In this document: piece after piece, positions 1 to 6,090 of the stretch
Position numbering within the stretch: position 1 is the stretch's first letter
Layout of the letters: every line of letters begins with the position of its first letter
Assembly: GCA_003452965.1 (NCBI GenBank)
Contig: DMMW01000071.1
Location: forward strand, 7,269 to 14,117
Origin: Elusimicrobiota bacterium
Lineage (GTDB): Bacteria; Elusimicrobiota; UBA8919
DNA: 6,849 nt
Direction of reading: 5' to 3'
Made by a program: the position numbers and the translations under genes
The notes under the pieces: model-generated
What the model was told of the DNA's origin: nothing
Databases searched by the model: none
Seen by the model: only the letters and a program-made list of their open reading frames with translations

Positions 1-4
1 CTGT

Positions 5-1069
5 TTACCAAAGATCACGAGCACTGCATAAAACGAGCTGGTCATCCGCAAGTATTCCCGGCATTGAGCCCTGTGCCACTAAAACACTTCTTAAAAGTAC
101 TTTTCTACCACTGGCAGGACCAACAATTACAACTTCAAATCCTCCTGGGAAATCACCGGAAGTAATACCATATTGCGGAACTTCTTTTGGAGCGGACCAT
201 AAATAAGAAATCACAGTACCTGCAGAATTTCTATTAACACTATTACCTGAAATACCATATCCATATCCGCCGCCCATTATACCCGTAGCCATCTCAGTTA
301 ATATGGTGTATTGGTATTTTTCTATAATATGATTTGGCTGAGGGTTTATATTACCGCTTGTAGGACCAGTTTTAGTTAATCTGTAAAAAGTTTTTGTTGA
401 ACCACTGGTATCTGCATATACATCAGAAGTATTCCATGCATATATTATTCCAGAATCAACTAATCCAGCAATTACTTTGGATTTTAAAGCACCATCAGTA
501 ATACTATCTATTTCATAATAATCAGCATATTGAATACTTATCCATTCCACAAGCCGGTAACTTTTTGATACACGTATTGATTTCGGATTATCAGAAGTTA
601 AATAATAATAATTAAATCTATATAAATCAATTTTCATTGTTGTTGTGGATATGGAATCATAATTGGCAAAAAGAAGACTGTTTCCTGTATTTGCAAAAAC
701 AAATTGAGGAGTTCCAGGATTAACAGAACCGTCATCCTTAATTACTGATAATTTACTATTAGCGAGTATATCAGGGCGATCAGTAGTAGATATAATATCT
801 ATGTATTCTTTTGAATTTGATGAACCTGAGGGTGGCATATCGGGAAATATTCTTTTGCATTCAGATAATCTAAGGTATATTCTATTCAGCGTATTTTGAT
901 TTGTTTTTTTTAGGGTATTTGAGGCTTCAAAAGAAGTAAAACCTTTGGTTACCGTAGTAAGAACTACAGTGATAACAGGGACAATTATAAGAAATATTGC
1001 CAGTGTTACTATTACTTCAACTAAGGTTAAACCTTTATTGTTTGTTGATATAAATTTGAACTTGATCAT
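5..1069 (-). CDS. PilW/PulJ/GspJ-like minor pseudopilin
   Basis: The 354-residue product has a class III leader with prepilin peptidase site KG/LTLVEVIVT: cleavage after G13 and Glu at mature position 5 (E18), followed by a hydrophobic helix to about residue 40. The following stretch, FTSFEASNTLKKTNQNTLNR (44-63), fits the amphipathic helix of PilW/GspJ minor pilins. The head (about 70-354) is beta-rich; YRFNYYYLTSD (150-160) and VSKSYRLVEW (167-176) recall the central strands of PulJ-type heads, where the value is read as a paired strand. It has only two Cys residues (71 and 348), which could form a head-closing disulfide near the C terminus. A Gly/Tyr run, MGGGYGYGISGN (265-276), is a likely flexible loop. 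The ATG has no Shine-Dalgarno motif and sits inside the 3' end of the giant gene, suggesting coupled translation; no other Met precedes the cleavage site. It is complete, with the stop at 5-7. In a GspI-J-K-like tip complex it would be the J subunit. Confidence 0.86.
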   Translation of the reverse strand: MIKFKFISTNNKGLTLVEVIVTLAIFLIIVPVITVVLTTVTKGFTSFEASNTLKKTNQNTLNRIYLRLSECKRIFPDMPPSGSSNSKEYIDIISTTDRPDILANSKLSVIKDDGSVNPGTPQFVFANTGNSLLFANYDSISTTTMKIDLYRFNYYYLTSDNPKSIRVSKSYRLVEWISIQYADYYEIDSITDGALKSKVIAGLVDSGIIYAWNTSDVYADTSGSTKTFYRLTKTGPTSGNINPQPNHIIEKYQYTILTEMATGIMGGGYGYGISGNSVNRNSAGTVISYLWSAPKEVPQYGITSGDFPGGFEVVIVGPASGRKVLLRSVLVAQGSMPGILADDQLVLCSARDLW

Positions 1070-4000
1070 AGCTATAATGTAAATTAGTGTTTTGTCTATA
1101 ACACTCTACGCGAAGTATATATGAACCTCTTGTTATTATTGAATCGGAGACCTTCCAACTAAAAGTAGAAGTAGTAAAACTAAAATAACTCGAATTTCTT
1201 TCACCGCATTTTGTAGAGATAGTATTACTTGGAATATTATTTGAAACATCTCCACAAAAATACCATGATTGCCCATTATCATTAGAATATTTTATATTAA
1301 AACCAAGTGGTGTTTCTTCCGAATAGACATATGTGGAAATAGATAGTTCATATTCTTTTGTATAATCTTTTCCATCCCATCTCTTCCAATGAGTTGCCCA
1401 TATTATATCTGTTGATATAGGATCTATTATTTCATCAGCAACAGTTGGTTTTGTTAAATCAATCAATGGAATTTGAGAAATCCAGTCAACACTTTTATAA
1501 CGACCTGCATCCAAAAATGTTCTGAACATTGACATTAAGACATATTTTCCCATTTCACCTGCTCCTGTATTGCCTTGCGGTTCAAGTCCCGATATTACAA
1601 AATAAGCGGAATGAGGATCTGTATTGGTTTCATTTGCAATAGGAATTGGAGCCGGATTCCATAAGTGAGGATATCTCATTTTTAAAACTGCAGAAGCAAA
1701 ATATGGAGTAAATCCAGCGATAGCATATGGGTCATAGTTTGAATTGTAATAAATCCTTGAAAAAGAAATAGAAGACCTTATCGCCATATAAATAGAATCT
1801 TTCCAATCATCCGGATTATCATTATTACAATTAGCAGTGAATGGACGGGGAGTTTTTTTTGTTGATGTGGTTATTGTAAAATTAAACATTTCCGGAAATT
1901 CCGTAATAAGTGTATTGGTGGGTTGACCCATAGAGGTACCATATGTGGATGATCCAGGCGGTGGATCTTTTATTACAGAAGTTGTGGAATCTATTCTTTT
2001 GTCACTTCCACCATCCGCATGTCTGAAATGCTTATGGTTAGAGATATTATTAAATTGCATGAAGCTGCTACATGCAGAATCTCCATTTATGAATGAAGCA
2101 CATCCCTTGCCAGAAGTTTTTACTGCGATTCTTTTATAAGGTGGTTTGAATTCATTTTGAAACACAGAAAAAGAACTGTATGCAACACGGAAAAAAGTGT
2201 TTGGTGAAGTATTGCCAGTAAGAAGATTACCATTTGGTTGCCATTGAGAAACATATTGATCATCAGGGTATAATTCTCCTAACCAGTATTTTGCATACCA
2301 AGTATTAGGCGTTAAAGGATTTTCTCTTCTAGCAACAACATAACGGCCGCATACTCCACCATCGTGACTCGGCGTAAAAATTTCATCATAATAAGTATTA
2401 ACACCATTTTGAGCATCATTATTGGTCCAAGGTTGTTTTTTAAATCTTATTGATTTTGTAAATGGGTCCTTATCGCTTCCAAATTCACCTCCACATCCAT
2501 AGTAATAAAATGAAGAACCTGTCATTGCTGACCATATAGATTGTGTATTCAATATACCTTCTCTGTATATTTGGAAAAATCTCGGGATATCAACTTCAAT
2601 TAAACCATTATAAGGGACGCCTGTATCAAGCGCTCCCCAGCCTGTACCATATTGTCTGGTACCGGATATTATATCGTTTGATTTAAAAAATTTATAATTT
2701 GTACCGGTAAATGTTGTATCAAAAGTTGAGAACCATATATTATAACGATGGTCTTCTTTTACATCTAAATACGGGCAATGACGCGGATCACCGATAAATT
2801 GATACTTTTCGGTTACCGGGGGATTAGTACCTATCCAAAAATAGGTTTTTGATAAATTTGGAAAATCATCTTCAAAATAAGTTGTAGTATTAGTATAGAT
2901 GTTATTACCAATACGGGTTTCAACTCTATATTCACCATTACTAGTAAATACACCTCCGTCAAAACTTATAGTCCAACTTGCAGTATTTTTTGCAGATGTA
3001 GCATCAGCCCACGATAAGTTACGATTAAATGCCGATGCTCCAATCTCTATCGGACATGGGATATATTCCAAACCGTAAAGACGTTGTGAAATAGGTAATC
3101 CTTTATTACCTGAATTATAACCCTGGTTTAAAGTATGTTTTAATGGTGTATTACGAAGAACAATAATTGTGCCTATCGAACTAGTATTATCTATTAAATA
3201 ATCAGCAGGCATTTTACCATCAATTTTTGTTACAGTGATATCTGAAGTATCAGTGATTTTGTAAGGCAAATAGACTGTTACAGTTGAAGCTGATGTATCT
3301 GACCACATAGTAATATTTTCAGGATTAGTAACATATGAATAAACTCTCAATTTTACGGTTTCTGATGTATTGCTATATCTCAATTTCTCAGGATGAGTTA
3401 CTGCTCTCACATATCTATTGGCTGCTGTTCCCGGATCTTTAGCTGCATCTGAGTAATTACGCATAGGTGGACAAGGCAAGAGTTCACCGTGTAAATTTAT
3501 TAAAAGCATGTTTTTAAATTTATCAGGGACTGTATTCATTTCTTCTAACAACATTCTTAAACTAGGTTCGGCGGGTTTATATTTGTCATATAATCGTTTT
3601 TCTTCAGGATATCTAACCGCATGATTATATTGGTCGCTCATTGCATAATCTTCAATCGGATACCAAACTGTGTCTGCTAAAATTTTACCCTGTATCATAT
3701 CGGGATTGTAAAATTTTGTATTTACGAGTGTGTCAGTTTTTGTTTTACCAGGATAAAAATATACATATGGCATAGCATCATCATATGTATTCTTAGTATT
3801 ATTGATATAGGGGCGATATTCCGTATCCCTACCATATGCCATGCGAGTAATCCAGTGAATTCGTAATGCTAATCTTGGATTTCTTACTTGAAAATCTTGC
3901 ATTACTCCATCAAACATAGATTTCATTGAGGACATTGTAGACCACCAACCAGGAACGTTTTCTATTGCAATTACATATATGTCCATTACTTGTGTAGGGA

Positions 4001-4583
4001 GGTCCTCTCTGGCAATTGTTTTCAATATACCCATTGTTTCTGCTAATAATTCGGATGTATTACTGGATGCTTTATATACTCGTATATATATCCTTCTTGT
4101 AAATGCGCCATCTTCGGGATTTTTCAATACAGATATACGTCTAAGATATTTCCAGCCATTATTAATTTTGACATTGTTACTTGATGGGGATTGTGGATCG
4201 GTTACACTTTTATCCGAGGTTAATACCGGACTATATTTGATGCCGTCATCATAATCATCTAATAAACTAATCTGCGATTTTTCGGCTCCCGCAACCAATG
4301 AACGCAACTCTTCCATCATTTGAATCACTTTCTGGGTCGCAAAAGATTTTTCTTTTATTCTTAATGAATTGGTACTCATAAAATACTGTATTTTTGTAAG
4401 CGATAAAACAACTATAGATAAAATAACAATAGTCAGAATCATTTCAACCAACGTAAATCCAGTAAAAGAATATTTTCCTTTAAAAATTTTGTAAAATGTT
4501 GATGATAGATTGCAATGTATTTTATAAAAAGCATTTCTTATTTTTTTAAAAATCTCCTTTAACGGGTAACCTTTTTTAAACAT
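1035..4583 (-). CDS. Giant modular pseudopilin (PilV/GspI-like N-terminus, large putative adhesin ectodomain)
   Basis: The 1182-residue product has a prepilin peptidase site TG/FTLVEMILT: cleavage after G42, mature Phe1 and Glu5 (E47), then a hydrophobic helix to about residue 69. The 42-residue basic leader is long; it contains FYKI twice, 11 residues apart (19-22, 30-33). FATQKVIQMMEELRS (81-95) resembles the helix end of PilV/GspI. Strands at about 143-190, including WKYLRRISVL and FTRRIYIRVYKAS, complete what looks like an ordinary minor pilin head. Beyond residue 195 come about 990 residues rich in Tyr, Ser, Thr and Asn that I cannot assign. Landmarks are LLINLHGELLPCPPMRNYS (360-378), an Ig-like strand phrase GEYRVETRIGN (550-560), FIGDPRHCPYLDVK (596-609), a His cluster (850-857), and a C-terminal Ig/Fn3-like domain (about 1055-1182) with KYSNDNGQSWYF. 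Eleven Cys residues follow the leader. Proposed role: tip-located adhesin or binding subunit anchored through its own pilin module. It starts 17 nt after the PilX-like stop and overlaps the next gene by 35 nt, so it is surely co-transcribed. The pilin call is firm; the adhesin role is inference. Confidence 0.88.
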   Translation of the reverse strand: MFKKGYPLKEIFKKIRNAFYKIHCNLSSTFYKIFKGKYSFTGFTLVEMILTIVILSIVVLSLTKIQYFMSTNSLRIKEKSFATQKVIQMMEELRSLVAGAEKSQISLLDDYDDGIKYSPVLTSDKSVTDPQSPSSNNVKINNGWKYLRRISVLKNPEDGAFTRRIYIRVYKASSNTSELLAETMGILKTIAREDLPTQVMDIYVIAIENVPGWWSTMSSMKSMFDGVMQDFQVRNPRLALRIHWITRMAYGRDTEYRPYINNTKNTYDDAMPYVYFYPGKTKTDTLVNTKFYNPDMIQGKILADTVWYPIEDYAMSDQYNHAVRYPEEKRLYDKYKPAEPSLRMLLEEMNTVPDKFKNMLLINLHGELLPCPPMRNYSDAAKDPGTAANRYVRAVTHPEKLRYSNTSETVKLRVYSYVTNPENITMWSDTSASTVTVYLPYKITDTSDITVTKIDGKMPADYLIDNTSSIGTIIVLRNTPLKHTLNQGYNSGNKGLPISQRLYGLEYIPCPIEIGASAFNRNLSWADATSAKNTASWTISFDGGVFTSNGEYRVETRIGNNIYTNTTTYFEDDFPNLSKTYFWIGTNPPVTEKYQFIGDPRHCPYLDVKEDHRYNIWFSTFDTTFTGTNYKFFKSNDIISGTRQYGTGWGALDTGVPYNGLIEVDIPRFFQIYREGILNTQSIWSAMTGSSFYYYGCGGEFGSDKDPFTKSIRFKKQPWTNNDAQNGVNTYYDEIFTPSHDGGVCGRYVVARRENPLTPNTWYAKYWLGELYPDDQYVSQWQPNGNLLTGNTSPNTFFRVAYSSFSVFQNEFKPPYKRIAVKTSGKGCASFINGDSACSSFMQFNNISNHKHFRHADGGSDKRIDSTTSVIKDPPPGSSTYGTSMGQPTNTLITEFPEMFNFTITTSTKKTPRPFTANCNNDNPDDWKDSIYMAIRSSISFSRIYYNSNYDPYAIAGFTPYFASAVLKMRYPHLWNPAPIPIANETNTDPHSAYFVISGLEPQGNTGAGEMGKYVLMSMFRTFLDAGRYKSVDWISQIPLIDLTKPTVADEIIDPISTDIIWATHWKRWDGKDYTKEYELSISTYVYSEETPLGFNIKYSNDNGQSWYFCGDVSNNIPSNTISTKCGERNSSYFSFTTSTFSWKVSDSIITRGSYILRVECYRQNTNLHYSYDQVQIYINKQ

Positions 4584-4590
4584 ATTAAAT

Positions 4591-4595
4591 CTCCT
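4591..4595 (-). promoter_or_regulatory. Ribosome binding site of the giant pseudopilin gene
   Basis: AGGAG lies 7 nt upstream of the ATG at 4583, a near-ideal Shine-Dalgarno spacing. It decides the start and thereby implies an unusually long 42-residue prepilin leader. It is the only clear Shine-Dalgarno site among the three pilin genes. A second AAGGAG inside codons 9-10 (4554-4559) has no ATG, GTG or TTG in frame at a suitable distance. Confidence 0.85.
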
Positions 4596-4600
4596 GTTTC

Positions 4601-5839
4601 TTATAAACCTGTCATAGGTTTAAATGAGTGAGATATTGATTTATTTTCTCTATATTGACACACCCGATTTCTAACATCAACCAGTATTTGGCTATCATAA
4701 CATATCTCCGCAACATCTGTAGCACCACTACTTGATAAGGACAATTTTCCTTTAACAATTAAACAACCCATAATTAAACAAGGAGTGCCAATTGTTGCAT
4801 CACCAGTTACATATATTAATCCACTATATAAACTGTTAGAAAGTTCCGCTATTGTTAAATCACCTTTAATATATAAAATGCCACTTGAACGTAATGGTTT
4901 ACTTACATCAAAAGTAGCATTACCATCTATGTATATTAGTGACATATCAGGCATGGGTGTAGTAACAGTTACATCATAGCGATCAGCCATAGATTTTAAT
5001 TCCAATTCCGATACCCCAAATATTGATATAACACTCAAATCATTGGATGTTGTATCCGACTGTGGCAAACCAGATAATATACCATTTGAATCGACTGAGG
5101 GTGCATTATCACCCGAATATCGAGCACAGCCAATACCATTATTCCCCCCGAGAATTCGGCCATTTTTATTAACTTTAACATTATATGTTCCCCCACTACC
5201 TCCGTCATACACTGCAACGGCACAAGCAGGATTATTTAGATTAATTCTTCTTATTTCCGTTGATACTCTTGCTTTTGAAATAATTACATCAGGAGGTGAC
5301 GTAAATTTTCCGATACTTATTTTCCGGTATACATAACCCGTACTTACAATGGACCATGCGAGGCCCTCTCCTTTTTGATGATTTGGAACTCGTTGATGAG
5401 TAATATCGTGCACAGCAAGTGGATCAATATCCGGAGTATCTTGTTGTCTCTTAATTTCATATCTTGCCCATTTAGTTCTTGCTTCATTCAATGGATACTC
5501 CTTAACCAAACCGATGCTTTCGTCAATTGTAGCTGAATGAACGGCATCGGTATCTATTTGTATTGGATGAAATGCACCATCTTCCCAAGTTGGGTTAGTT
5601 GGTGGGACACCACTCCTAACTACATCTCCTTGTCTTCTAAACCATGATACAGTGTCAACTAAACCGGCTCTTGCGACATTTTCTGCTTCTGCAACAAAAT
5701 TTTGATGAAATTTGGTTTCTTTGAAGCTGGTGCTTATTAATTGGGCTCCGGTAAGTACAATAATCATAACAGCAAAAAGCAACACTACGGTTGTAATTAA
5801 CGCTACCCCTTTATCAGATTTGTTTATATTCTTTTTCAT
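4601..5839 (-). CDS. PilX/GspK-like minor pseudopilin with beta-helix-like C-terminal half
   Basis: The 412-residue product starts with a short basic leader (residues 1-11) ending in Gly, then a hydrophobic helix (12-36) and the phrase AEAENVARAGL (50-60), the usual PilX_N pattern in which an Ala/Glu-rich helix follows the membrane segment. Likely cleavage is after G11; mature position 5 is Thr16, not Glu, as is normal for PilX and GspK proteins at the pilus tip. Residues about 200-260 are Gly/Asn-rich. Residues about 299-370 repeat a pattern of short strands, for example LIYIDGNATF, ILYIKGDLTI, LIYVTGDATI and LIVKGKLSLS, at about 20-residue intervals, which looks like coils of a parallel beta-helix. 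There are five Cys residues (206, 238, 354, 359, 380) plus C394. It is the first gene after the promoter. In-frame stops directly upstream fix this ATG, yet no Shine-Dalgarno motif is present. It may cap the pilus or bind a ligand such as DNA, as the beta-solenoid pilin ComZ of Thermus does; that role is inference. Confidence 0.85.
   Translation of the reverse strand: MKKNINKSDKGVALITTVVLLFAVMIIVLTGAQLISTSFKETKFHQNFVAEAENVARAGLVDTVSWFRRQGDVVRSGVPPTNPTWEDGAFHPIQIDTDAVHSATIDESIGLVKEYPLNEARTKWARYEIKRQQDTPDIDPLAVHDITHQRVPNHQKGEGLAWSIVSTGYVYRKISIGKFTSPPDVIISKARVSTEIRRINLNNPACAVAVYDGGSGGTYNVKVNKNGRILGGNNGIGCARYSGDNAPSVDSNGILSGLPQSDTTSNDLSVISIFGVSELELKSMADRYDVTVTTPMPDMSLIYIDGNATFDVSKPLRSSGILYIKGDLTIAELSNSLYSGLIYVTGDATIGTPCLIMGCLIVKGKLSLSSSGATDVAEICYDSQILVDVRNRVCQYRENKSISHSFKPMTGL
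4604..4622 (-). repeat. Short perfect inverted repeat at the first intergenic junction
   Basis: TAAACCT and AGGTTTA form a 7-bp perfect hairpin with a 5-nt loop. It covers the last codons of the PilX-like gene, ending immediately before its stop, and lies 8 nt upstream of the Shine-Dalgarno sequence of the next gene. No T-run follows, so it is not a terminator. It could tune translation or mRNA stability between the two genes, or be chance in AT-rich coding DNA. Confidence 0.4.
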
Positions 5840-5983
5840 TGGTTATTATGAGGTTATATACCCCTATAATTTATAGTATCAATTATATTGCCAACAAAAT
5901 TGCTTTTTTGTATCAATAAAACAGATTATTAGTTATTATAACTGATAGAATTTCGATAGTGTGAATATTTTGTAACACTTAAC
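5840..5983 (-). other. AT-rich 5' leader of the pseudopilin operon
   Basis: This is the stretch between the predicted start of transcription and the first pilin gene. It is very AT-rich with only weak inverted repeats, such as ACAAAA/TTTTGT with a 6-nt loop and CTATAA/TTATAG around one base. Near the start codon a GGGG run, 21 nt upstream of the ATG, can pair with CCTC (one G-U pair) in a small hairpin. There is no Shine-Dalgarno sequence at normal distance from the ATG. I looked for a c-di-GMP riboswitch, which often precedes pilus genes, and saw no match to its conserved core. No small ORF is supported. Confidence 0.45.
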
Positions 5984-5989
5984 ATATAA

Positions 5990-6018
5990 ATTATAATGAA
6001 AAATCAGCATTTTGTCAA
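5990..6018 (-). promoter_or_regulatory. Consensus sigma-70-type promoter for the pseudopilin operon
   Basis: On the minus strand TTGACA (6013-6018) is followed by a 17-nt spacer and TATAAT (5990-5995). Both hexamers and the spacing match the housekeeping consensus exactly. The expected transcription start is near 5983, giving an untranslated leader of about 144 nt before the ATG at 5839. The position directly after the groEL terminator, upstream of three co-directional pilin genes, supports a real role. No extended -10 TG was seen, and no operator could be identified. Confidence 0.87.
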
Positions 6019-6058
6019 GTAAAAAAGGGTTCTTGTTTAAGAGAACCCTTTTTTACTT
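6017..6058 (-). terminator. Intrinsic terminator of groEL
   Basis: A perfect 17-bp inverted repeat (arms 6042-6058 and 6017-6033) flanks an 8-nt loop (6034-6041). Read on the minus strand the core is GGGTTCT, loop, AGAACCC, followed at once by six T residues (6021-6026), the classic Rho-independent layout. The A-tract on the other side makes it able to act in both directions, although no plus-strand gene is seen here. It separates groEL from the pilin genes. Its 3' foot shares two bases with the next promoter's -35 box. Confidence 0.93.
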
Positions 6059-6090
6059 ATGATTATTTTGTTAAATTATTTTGCATATTT

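Noticed and set aside
3979..4254. Plus-strand open frame of 91 codons opposite the giant gene, and similar ones at 1945-2139, 4785-4979 and 5043-5336, plus a minus-strand frame at 5035-5223.
   Set aside because: All sit within clear pilin genes in other frames, have no ribosome-binding site and no family-like sequence.
4604..4622. Reading the inverted repeat as a terminator between the first two pilin genes.
   Set aside because: No T-tract follows and it is only 7 bp and AT-rich, while the next gene starts directly after it with a strong ribosome-binding site.
5864..5905. A second promoter nearer the start codon (TTGTTG, 16-nt spacer, TATAAA).
   Set aside because: The -35 match is poor and such -10-like sequences are expected by chance in this AT-rich leader; the upstream promoter is a perfect match.
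5840..5983. Possible c-di-GMP riboswitch in the pilin leader.
   Set aside because: The leader is nearly all A/T and lacks the GC-rich conserved core and tetraloop-receptor pairing of either known class.
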